In this document: piece by piece, positions 1-5,902 of the stretch | How the letters are laid out: every line of letters begins with the position of its first letter | Position numbering within the stretch: position 1 is the first letter of the stretch | Source of the DNA: JACDCP01 sp050740235 | GTDB taxonomy: Bacteria; Pseudomonadota; Gammaproteobacteria; Steroidobacterales; JACDCP01 | Reading direction: 5' to 3' | Length of the DNA stretch: 11,566 bases | Assembly: GCA_050740235.1 (NCBI GenBank) | Contig: JBOIDB010000061.1 | Span: 1-11,566, forward strand | Notes under the pieces: model-generated | Told to the model about the DNA's origin: nothing | The model's input: only the letters and a program-made list of their open reading frames with translations | Databases searched by the model: none | Made by a program: the position numbers and the translations under genes

Positions 1-452
1 GCATCACGCCGCGCGGCGCTCCGGTATTCAGTCTCATCGTGTCGGCGACGCTGGTCACGATCCTCGTGGCAACGAACTACACGCGCGGCCTGGTCGAGCT
101 TTTCACTTTCGCCATCCTGCTGTCGACACTGACGGCGCTCGTGCCGTACGCTTTTTCCGCCATGGCCGAGCTCATGATCTTCATGAAGGAGCGGGAAAAA
201 TTCCGCGGCGAAAAGCTGTTGGGCTCCTGCGTGATAGCGGTGCTGGCATTCGTCTATTCGCTGTGGGCGATCGCCGGCTCCGGCCAGCAGATCGTCTTCT
301 GGGGCTTCCTGCTGCTGCTCGCCGGGCTGCCGGTTTACGTGTGGCTCGTCTGGCGGCGCGCGGGCAATCCGGAAACTTACCAGGGCAGCCTGTTGAGCGC
401 GGAAGGCACGCTGAGCAGCAGCACGAGCCCGACGAGCGCGAGTCCGACATAA
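1..452 (+). CDS. APC-family amino-acid permease, C-terminal part (5' truncated by window edge)
   Basis: This is the last ~149 residues of an inner-membrane amino-acid/polyamine permease or antiporter of the APC superfamily. The frame is open from base 3, so the gene enters from the left. The motif TPRGAPVFSLIV, a pore-side segment typical of APC proteins, is followed by four hydrophobic helices at about residues 8-25, 30-57, 75-93 and 97-117. A short charged loop, MKEREKFRG, separates the second and third. This matches TM9-12 of a 12-TM carrier. The substrate cannot be told from the C-terminus alone. A GTG at 39 is internal and not the start. The tail after LVWRRAGNPE is low-complexity (Ser/Thr/Pro) and lies antisense to the 3' end of the PepSY gene, so the native stop may have been lost. 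Family assignment is firm; specificity is unknown. Confidence 0.85.
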   Translation, partial: ITPRGAPVFSLIVSATLVTILVATNYTRGLVELFTFAILLSTLTALVPYAFSAMAELMIFMKEREKFRGEKLLGSCVIAVLAFVYSLWAIAGSGQQIVFWGFLLLLAGLPVYVWLVWRRAGNPETYQGSLLSAEGTLSSSTSPTSASPT

Positions 453-1636
453 CGCCAGGCGTGCATCCCCCGCCAGGCTGCGCGCCATCTGCGCCGCCCG
501 CTCCTCGCCGGCGAAGGCCGCAGCGTCGAATCGGATCGACCTTTTGACGTGTTCTGTAGGGTCGAATTCATTCGACCTCTTGTTTTGAGTACACGCAAAC
601 CATAAAGATAAACGCCCGTGGCGCTCATGGCGCTCATCGCAAGGCCGAAGAGGAACCACAGCGATTTCGTGAGCATGCCGCCGAAGGTGCCGAAGTGCAG
701 CGGGTCGGCGGCTTCGGATATGCGCTGGTGCACGCTCAGATCGCGCGCGTCGAGCCGCGCCAGCACGGTTCCGTCCCCCGCATCGAGCAGCACCGTGTTC
801 GCGCGGGGCCGGACCAGCCACGCACCGGCGTCGCCCTGCAGCACGAAGGCGCCCGCCGGTCCGCTCGGGATGAGATTGCGGATCTCGAGCCGCGGAAAGA
901 TCTCGTTGCCGCGCGCGATGAGCTCGGCCGCGCCGACCGCGGGCGACGATTCTTCGGCAGGCTCGACGGTGCCGATCAGCGGCGGCGCTTCGCCGCCGAG
1001 CTCCTCCACCAGATACCAGATGCCCGTCAGCGCGATCAGCAGCAGGAACGGCATCGTCCACAGACCGCAGAGACGGTGCAGGTCCCCCCAGAAGCGCCGC
1101 GCGTCGCCTCGGCGCGGCCACCGCAGCCAGCCGCGCCACCAGCGCTTGTAGATCACCAGGCTGGTGCCGAAGGAGAGCAGCAGCACGACCGCCATCGTGC
1201 AGACGATCGGCACGCCCCAGGCGATCGGCAGCATCAAGTGGCGATGCGCCTGACGCAGGAAGCGCTGCGCATTGAACCAGGGCGCATCGCCTTTTACATC
1301 ACCGCTGTAGGGGTCGACGTATACGCGGCGCTGCTCGCCGTCCGCGGCGCTGATCACCGCCTCGGCGGCGAACCACGGCTCGACGGACGCTCGCAGATAA
1401 TCGACGCGCCATGCAGGATAGTCCTCGCGCACGTTCGAAAGCATCTCCGCCCAGCTTGCGCGTTGTTCCGATGGCCTCACGCGCATATCGGCGTTCAACA
1501 GCCAGTCGATCTCGTGCGCGAAAACGGCCAGCGTGCCGGTCGCGAGCACGAAGAACATGAAGACGCTGAGCTTCAGGCCGACCCAGCTGTGCACCTCGAA
1601 CCAGAATCGCCGGCGCCGGTGCCACGGGCGGGAAAT
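377..1636 (-). CDS. PepSY-associated TM protein, probable ferrisiderophore reductase (apparent ATT start)
   Basis: This is a 419-residue inner-membrane protein of the PepSY-TM family, the group that contains PiuB and FoxB and is linked to reductive release of iron from siderophores. TM1 is about residues 21-41 (LKLSVFMFFVLATGTLAVFA), followed by HEID and a periplasmic PepSY region (75-115). TM2 is about 136-163, TM3 about 190-210, and TM4 about 320-347 (GVYLYG). An extra tail helix lies at 396-412. Histidines at helix ends (H16, H41, H131, H133, H187, H314) are candidate haem ligands by family analogy. The start is inferred. No ATG, GTG or TTG lies in frame between the receptor stop and the conserved FWFEVHSWVGLKLS segment except a GTG inside it. 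An ATT at 1636-1634, 8 nt after AAGGA, fits exactly. Residues 354-371 are encoded by REP-like palindromes. The gene lies 11 nt after the TonB receptor stop, so it is probably in the same transcript. Confidence 0.82.
   Translation of the reverse strand: MSRPWHRRRRFWFEVHSWVGLKLSVFMFFVLATGTLAVFAHEIDWLLNADMRVRPSEQRASWAEMLSNVREDYPAWRVDYLRASVEPWFAAEAVISAADGEQRRVYVDPYSGDVKGDAPWFNAQRFLRQAHRHLMLPIAWGVPIVCTMAVVLLLSFGTSLVIYKRWWRGWLRWPRRGDARRFWGDLHRLCGLWTMPFLLLIALTGIWYLVEELGGEAPPLIGTVEPAEESSPAVGAAELIARGNEIFPRLEIRNLIPSGPAGAFVLQGDAGAWLVRPRANTVLLDAGDGTVLARLDARDLSVHQRISEAADPLHFGTFGGMLTKSLWFLFGLAMSAMSATGVYLYGLRVLKTRGRMNSTLQNTSKGRSDSTLRPSPARSGRRRWRAAWRGMHAWRYVGLALVGLVLLLSVPSALNRLPW
525..577. repeat. Pair of REP-like palindromes inside the PepSY coding sequence
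   Basis: GGTCGAATTCATTCGACC (560-577) is a perfect inverted repeat with 8-base arms around a TC centre, preceded by TGTAG (555-559). A related imperfect palindrome, GTCGAATCGGATCGAC, lies at 525-540. On the minus strand the two 16-mers agree at 12 of 16 positions and are exactly 36 bases apart. Palindromes of the form TGTAGGn-GAATTCATTC are a familiar dispersed extragenic repeat type in pseudomonads and related bacteria; that link is from memory of the family. Here they are in frame and translated. The surrounding ~80 bases are noticeably AT-richer than the gene. Confidence 0.7.
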
Positions 1637-1644
1637 GGGGACGT

Positions 1645-1649
1645 TCCTT
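1645..1649 (-). promoter_or_regulatory. Ribosome-binding site of the PepSY gene, overlapping the receptor stop
   Basis: On the minus strand AAGGA occupies 1649-1645, 8 nt before ATT at 1636-1634. It overlaps the TAA stop of the receptor (1650-1648), which suggests translational coupling. The site decides the start choice, because no canonical start codon is available nearby in this frame. Confidence 0.65.
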
Positions 1650-3786
1650 AAAGCTGGTACTGGACTTCGAAGAGGACCCGGCGCGGCTCGCCGGGGAAGT
1701 GGCCGGTGCGCTCGGCGAATCCGCTTGCGGCATATCGTTTGTCGAACAGATTCTTGATATTGACCTGCAGCAGCCAGGCGCCGAAGCGCGTGTGCCAGCT
1801 CGTGTCGAACACGGCATACGGTTTCACCCGCTGGCCGTCGAGGCTGATGCGCTCGCTGAGATAATCGGCGCCGAAGGCCACCGCAGAATCGATGGTCGGA
1901 AAGTCGTAGCGCGTCCACAGTCCGAACTGGTGGCGCGGCGCGTTGGCGAAACGATCGCCGACCGCATTGCTGAGCCCGTCCGTCGCCTCGAGCACGACCG
2001 CGTCGTTGTAGGCGTAATTGGCGAGCATCACCCAGCGCTCGGTCAGGTCGCCGAGGAAGTTGAGCTCGATGCCGCGGCTGCGCACCTTGCCGAGCGCCAT
2101 CAGGTCGTCGACGCCGTCACCGCCCGCGTCGCCGGCCGGATCGGCCTGCAGCACGTTGCGCCGCTCGATCTCGTAGAGCGCCGCATCGAGCTCGAAGCGG
2201 CCGTCGGACAGGCGCGTCTTCGCGCCCAGCTCCCACTGGCGGCTTTCTTCCGGCTCGAACGGCCCGCCCGCCAGAGGCGTCTGATCGCCGAGTCCCTGCG
2301 GCACGAACCCGGTCGCCTGGTTCGCGTACAACGACAACGGCTCGACGGGCGTGAACACGAGGCCGGCGCGCCAGGTGACATCCCTGTCCTCGAACTCCGC
2401 GCCGGCGATGCGATCGAGATCGGAGAACTCGTTGTAGCGCACGCCGGCGAGCGCTTGCCAGCGTTCGCCGAAGTCGATCTGATCCTGCAGGTAGAGGCCC
2501 CGCCGCGTGCCCGATGCATCGGAGAAGCGCGGCTCGATCGACGGGAGACCGTACGCAGCCGCGGACGTGAGCCCGTACATCGGCTCGAACAGCGAAATGC
2601 CCGGCACGGGGCCGCCGATCTGCTCCTGCCCCGCGGTGCGGAAGACCCCGGCATCCTCGATCTCGAGCCAGTCGCCGCCGAGCAGCAGCGTATGGCCGAG
2701 ACCGCCGAGCTCGCGCTCGACGATCAGGTTCGCCGTGCCGCTCATGATCTGCGTGTCGCGCAACTGATCGCGGAACTCGCGCGTCATGAAATCGTCGATG
2801 CCGTCGCCGTCGCTGTCGATCAACCCGCGCGGCTCGTGATAGTTCTGCATCTCGGTGCTGTCGATGTAGCGCGTGGACGCGTTGATCGAAATCCCGTTGT
2901 CGAAGGCGTAGTCCAGCGACCCCTGCAGCACGTCCGAGCGCAGCGCCTGGAAGTCCGTCGGCTCGTTGTGGTTCCAGCGGACATCGGTGAGAAACTCGCC
3001 GTTGTCGTCCACCGGCACGCCACGAAGGCGCGCGCCCGCGAGGTGCTGGTCGTAGCGAAAGGCCTGCACGACGGCTTCGCCGCGAGTGCCGAGATCGAAG
3101 GAAAGGCCTGCGTCGTAGATTTCGTTGCGCGCGTCGGTATTGAAGCGGAACGGATCCTCGCGCTCGTAGAACGCGCCGAGGCGATAGCTCGCGATGTCCC
3201 CGCCGACAGGCCCACCTAGCTCCGCCGATGCGCCGCGCAGCGCGTCGTCTCCCGCGCGGGCGGTCAGGCGGGCGAGCGGGATGGAGCCCGGCTTCTTCGT
3301 CACGTAATTGATGACGCCGCCGGCCGCGCCGGCTCCATACAGCGCGCCGCTGGGGCCCTTCAGTACTTCGATGCGATCGATCGTGAAAAGCTGCGGCACG
3401 GCGAAGCCGATGAACGGATCGCCCCTCAGGCCGTCGTATAGGATCTCGTCCTGACGGAATCCGCGAAACGTCACGCCGGCGTAGCTGAAGAAGCTCACGC
3501 CTGAAATGTTGCGGTAGAGGTCGATGATCTGGCGCGCGGCCTGATCGTCCATCAGCTCGCGGGGCAGCACCTGGACCGACTGAGGCACGTCCTCGAGCAG
3601 CGTCGGCGTGCGGGTCCCCGTCGCGGCCCGATCAACCTGATAGAGGGTTTGCGCGCGGCCGAGCACCGTGACCTCTCCCAGCGCGAGTTCTCCGGAAGGA
3701 GGGTCGGTCTGCTCAGTGTCCTCCGCCTGCAGCGGCCCGGTCGCCAGAACGAGCAGGGGGAGCAGCCGGACGATGTGCAGTCTCAT
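1648..3786 (-). CDS. TonB-dependent ferric-siderophore receptor
   Basis: This 712-residue outer-membrane receptor would import a ferric siderophore using TonB energy. A signal peptide covers residues 1-21 (cleavage after LQA). A TonB-box-like LGEVTVLG follows at 36-43, and then the plug with LLEDVPQSVQVLP (63-75), IEVLKGPSGALYG (139-151) and GGVINYVTKKP (156-166). These are hallmarks of the FhuA/FpvA-type siderophore receptors. The remainder is beta-barrel, with the typical end VNIKNLFDKRYAAS and the terminal aromatic strand RRVLFEVQYQL. There is no N-terminal STN signalling domain. The ATG at 3786 was chosen over an in-frame ATG at 3906 because it begins the signal peptide and has GGAGA 8 nt upstream (3798-3794). 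Two aspartate-rich loops, DSDGDGIDD (324-332) and GGDGVDD (555-561), resemble calcium-binding loops. A Fur-like operator lies upstream and the PepSY gene downstream. The exact siderophore is not predictable. Confidence 0.95.
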   Translation of the reverse strand: MRLHIVRLLPLLVLATGPLQAEDTEQTDPPSGELALGEVTVLGRAQTLYQVDRAATGTRTPTLLEDVPQSVQVLPRELMDDQAARQIIDLYRNISGVSFFSYAGVTFRGFRQDEILYDGLRGDPFIGFAVPQLFTIDRIEVLKGPSGALYGAGAAGGVINYVTKKPGSIPLARLTARAGDDALRGASAELGGPVGGDIASYRLGAFYEREDPFRFNTDARNEIYDAGLSFDLGTRGEAVVQAFRYDQHLAGARLRGVPVDDNGEFLTDVRWNHNEPTDFQALRSDVLQGSLDYAFDNGISINASTRYIDSTEMQNYHEPRGLIDSDGDGIDDFMTREFRDQLRDTQIMSGTANLIVERELGGLGHTLLLGGDWLEIEDAGVFRTAGQEQIGGPVPGISLFEPMYGLTSAAAYGLPSIEPRFSDASGTRRGLYLQDQIDFGERWQALAGVRYNEFSDLDRIAGAEFEDRDVTWRAGLVFTPVEPLSLYANQATGFVPQGLGDQTPLAGGPFEPEESRQWELGAKTRLSDGRFELDAALYEIERRNVLQADPAGDAGGDGVDDLMALGKVRSRGIELNFLGDLTERWVMLANYAYNDAVVLEATDGLSNAVGDRFANAPRHQFGLWTRYDFPTIDSAVAFGADYLSERISLDGQRVKPYAVFDTSWHTRFGAWLLQVNIKNLFDKRYAASGFAERTGHFPGEPRRVLFEVQYQL

Positions 3787-3793
3787 TTCGTGT

Positions 3794-3798
3794 TCTCC
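3794..3798 (-). promoter_or_regulatory. Ribosome-binding site of the TonB receptor
   Basis: GGAGA on the minus strand, 3798-3794, sits 7 nt before the ATG at 3786. It supports this start over the longer in-frame alternative at 3906, which would add 40 non-signal residues. Confidence 0.75.
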
Positions 3799-3815
3799 GC
3801 GGTGCAGATTCGCGG

Positions 3816-3845
3816 ATACTAACGTAAACGAGAACGATTCGCATT
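3816..3845 (-). promoter_or_regulatory. Fur-box operator and candidate promoter of the TonB receptor
   Basis: On the minus strand AATGCGAATCGTTCTCGTT (3845-3827) resembles the gammaproteobacterial Fur box of the AATGAGAATnATTnTCATT type and differs from it at only a few positions. It is 16/19 identical to the site at 5812-5830. A candidate -10, TAGTAT, lies at 3821-3816; a weak -35-like ATGCGA is 17 nt upstream at 3844-3839, inside the box. Fur-Fe(II) bound here would block RNA polymerase. It is the only likely promoter in the 120-base gap between the receptor and the FTR1 gene. No convincing terminator hairpin was seen in that gap. Confidence 0.75.
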
Positions 3846-3906
3846 TCCTTTCGGTAGCCTGCTCCGGGTACTTCCAGATGACCGGCCGAGGGCGGCTTCC
3901 TGCCAA

Positions 3907-5829
3907 TCAGACCGCGGCGCGCACCTTTTCGCGGCGGCTGTAGATCAGCCAGGCGGCGCCGATGAGCAGGCAACCGAGCTGGGCGCCAAGGCTCTGTACG
4001 GTCGGATAGACGCCGAGCAGATCGATGCGCGGGAATGTGACCAGAGCCGCGGGCAACACCCCGGCTTCCTGCAGGGCCGCGACCCCCTTGCCGGCGAAGA
4101 CGACCGCCAGCGCGAACATCAGGATGCCGTTCGCGCGAAAGAATTGCCGGAGCGGCAGGCGCGCGCCGACCCGGAACACGAGCCACGCGAGCACGACGAG
4201 GGCGATCGCCGCGACGGCGGCCCCCCCCATCAACGGCGCCGGGCGCGCCGATTGCAGCCAGAGCGCCTGGTAGAACAGCAGGGTCTCGAGGATCTCCCGA
4301 TAAACGGCGATGAAGGCCAGCCCGGCGATGCCCCACAGGGCTCCCGCCGACAGGCTGCGGCCCATGCGTTCCCGAAGGAATGCCTGCCAGCGTGCCGCGA
4401 GGCTGTGGCGATGGAGCCAAATGCCGACGTAGAGCAGCACGCCCGAAGCGAGCAGGGCGGCGATGCCTTCGACGGTCTCGCGCTGTGCGCCGCTCACTTC
4501 GATGAGCGTCTGCGCCGCAATCCACGTCACGACACCGGCGGCGAGCGCTCCCGCCCAGCCGAAGTGCATGTATGCGAGCCCGCGATGATGTTCCGTGCGC
4601 CGCAGGTACATGGCGAGCGCGGCCAGGATCAGGATCGCTTCGAGGCCTTCGCGCAGCAGGATCAGCAATGCGCTGAAGAACACGGTAACGGGGGACAGCC
4701 CCTCGTCATCGAGCCGCCAGCCCGCCGCATCGAGCCGTTGCACGAGATCGTCGCCGGCCGCGCGCACCGAATCGACGGGCGCAGCTTCGCGGATCAGGTT
4801 GCGAAACGCCTGCATGTCGCGCTCCAGATCGAGCGCCATGTCCGCATCGAGCGTGCGCAGCGGCGCCTCGACGAGCTCATAGCCTTCGAGGTAGGCGGTC
4901 AGCGCAAGCCGAGTGGCCATTTCGGGTTGCTCGCCCGCATAGGCTGCGACTGCCCCTTCGATGCCCTCCCTGGCCCGGGCGAGCGGCGAGGGCTGCGCGC
5001 TTCCAAGGGCTTCCGGGTGGTGGCGGAGGTAGGTCATCGCCGCCTCGGCGTCCGGCCCGGCGGCGTCCGCCACCTCCGCCGGGGTCTGCGAGGTCAGGCT
5101 GGCGAGCGAAGGCAAAGCCGCGCTGAAATCCTCTCCATTCCAGAGCTCGCGACCGCGCTCGATGGCCGCGGCATCATCGCCCAGCCCCGCCACGTAGAAC
5201 GCGAGGTTCCAGCGCGACGCTTCGTCGAGCGCCGCGAAGGCGGCCATGCCGGTGCCCTCGACGCCCAGCGTGATCGTGGAGTACAGGCCGTACAGGCTGC
5301 GCTGCCGCGCGCGCGCGTCATCGTGAAAGTCCGTCGGCGGCGGTTCCAGAGCGGTGGCCGCCGGGCCGTCGCCTCGTCCTTCGACACCGTGGCACATCGC
5401 GCATTGCGCTGCGAACAGCGGTGCCGCGGCTTCCGGGTCCGGCACGCCGGCCGGCGCGACGGCGATGTCGTACGTGCGCACCACGTCCGCCGCCAGCGCG
5501 CGGCAAATCTGCGCGATCTCGTCGGCCGGCGCGAGCGACTCGACGGCCGCGACGAGCTTCCCGGCGTCGCTCAGCAGACCCTCGCGGCCGGGCTCGTCGG
5601 GCAGCGAGCCGAGCAGCTCGAGCACCGTCGCGGCGAACTCGCGTTGCTCGGCATATTCGGCCTCGTTGACGACCTGGCCGTCGCTCACCGCCACCGGATA
5701 GTCGATGGCCACATAGTCGAGCGCGCTGACGGCGGACTGGGCGCTCTGACGCCAGGCAGGTGATTCCTGCGCCGACACCGTGCCGGACACGAGCGCGGCC
5801 AGGCACAAGCTAATGAGAACTATTCGCAT
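3907..5829 (-). CDS. Cytochrome c/FTR1-family iron permease
   Basis: This 640-residue protein joins a periplasmic cytochrome c part to an FTR1-type iron channel in the inner membrane. The N-terminal signal peptide is residues 1-20 (cleavage after VSA). A helical region (about 25-120) is followed by a c-type haem site, C143-A-M-C146-H147, with a likely axial Met in GTGMAAF (M195). An acidic helical segment follows (about 285-375, containing AYLEGYELVEAPL), and then the membrane domain. That domain carries the two REXXE motifs of FTR1/EfeU permeases: REGLE 393-397 and REILE 511-515. About seven hydrophobic helices are visible from 382 to the end, which matches FTR1. A fused cytochrome suggests that electron transfer is coupled to iron passage; this is inference. 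The start at 5829 was preferred to an ATG at 5922 because it opens the signal peptide and lies 6 nt after a -10. No Shine-Dalgarno is visible. A Fur-like box covers the start codon. Confidence 0.93.
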   Translation of the reverse strand: MRIVLISLCLAALVSGTVSAQESPAWRQSAQSAVSALDYVAIDYPVAVSDGQVVNEAEYAEQREFAATVLELLGSLPDEPGREGLLSDAGKLVAAVESLAPADEIAQICRALAADVVRTYDIAVAPAGVPDPEAAAPLFAAQCAMCHGVEGRGDGPAATALEPPPTDFHDDARARQRSLYGLYSTITLGVEGTGMAAFAALDEASRWNLAFYVAGLGDDAAAIERGRELWNGEDFSAALPSLASLTSQTPAEVADAAGPDAEAAMTYLRHHPEALGSAQPSPLARAREGIEGAVAAYAGEQPEMATRLALTAYLEGYELVEAPLRTLDADMALDLERDMQAFRNLIREAAPVDSVRAAGDDLVQRLDAAGWRLDDEGLSPVTVFFSALLILLREGLEAILILAALAMYLRRTEHHRGLAYMHFGWAGALAAGVVTWIAAQTLIEVSGAQRETVEGIAALLASGVLLYVGIWLHRHSLAARWQAFLRERMGRSLSAGALWGIAGLAFIAVYREILETLLFYQALWLQSARPAPLMGGAAVAAIALVVLAWLVFRVGARLPLRQFFRANGILMFALAVVFAGKGVAALQEAGVLPAALVTFPRIDLLGVYPTVQSLGAQLGCLLIGAAWLIYSRREKVRAAV

Positions 5830-5830
5830 C
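5812..5830 (-). promoter_or_regulatory. Fur-box operator overlapping the FTR1 start codon
   Basis: The plus-strand 19-mer AATGAGAACTATTCGCATC is 16/19 identical to the operator upstream of the TonB receptor and shares the core GAGAAC-n-ATTCGCAT. It covers the start codon (5829-5827) and encodes the first six residues, MRIVLI. If transcription starts at or next to the ATG, the operator sits over +1 to about +18, a repressing position. Confidence 0.75.
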
Positions 5831-5835
5831 CGCGC

Positions 5836-5864
5836 ATCGTATGCGGTCCGACCACCGAGCACAA
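5836..5864 (-). promoter_or_regulatory. Candidate promoter of the FTR1 gene (leaderless)
   Basis: On the minus strand a -35-like TTGTGC (5864-5859) is separated by 17 nt from a -10-like TACGAT (5841-5836). Six bases after the -10 comes the A of the ATG at 5829, so the predicted first transcribed base is the start codon itself. The absence of a Shine-Dalgarno sequence fits this. The -10 matches the consensus at 4 of 6 positions and the -35 at 3 of 6. Confidence 0.55.
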
Positions 5865-5887
5865 GCAGCGCCAGTTCGAGGACGTTT

Positions 5888-5896
5888 TGATAGATT
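5888..5896 (+). promoter_or_regulatory. Candidate extended -10 of the DDAH-like gene (leaderless)
   Basis: TGATAGATT is a TGn extended -10 with the hexamer TAGATT at 5891-5896. It is followed by six bases and then the GTG start at 5903. No good -35 was found at 16-18 nt spacing, which an extended -10 can tolerate. The only purine-rich motif, GAGGA at 5878-5882, is 20 nt from the start and too far to serve as a normal ribosome-binding site. Confidence 0.45.
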
Positions 5897-5902
5897 GCGC
5901 CG

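Noticed and set aside
1637..1918. Longer PepSY protein with ATG at 1918
   Set aside because: The 94 extra residues are Arg-rich, overlap the receptor barrel out of frame, and precede the conserved N-terminus of the family.
1699..3219. Plus-strand open frame of 506 codons antisense to the TonB receptor
   Set aside because: Its protein is Arg/Ala/Glu-rich without recognisable motifs and lies opposite a clear receptor gene. Long antisense frames are expected from GC-rich codon bias.
3787..3906. Longer receptor with start at 3906
   Set aside because: The 40 extra residues would precede a normal signal peptide and would be encoded through the Fur-like operator. ATG 3786 has its own ribosome-binding site.
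3846..3906. Terminator after the FTR1 gene
   Set aside because: Only a four-base-pair stem (GCCG/CGGC) without a U-run was found, so no terminator is claimed. Read-through into the receptor gene is possible.
4144..5763. Plus-strand open frame of 539 codons antisense to the FTR1 gene
   Set aside because: Composition is arginine-rich and motif-free. The opposite strand encodes a complete protein with CXXCH and two REXXE motifs.
5835..5837. Out-of-frame ATG just upstream of the FTR1 start, as a leader peptide start
   Set aside because: It lies within the proposed -10 region and would encode only MRGCE, so it is probably not transcribed.
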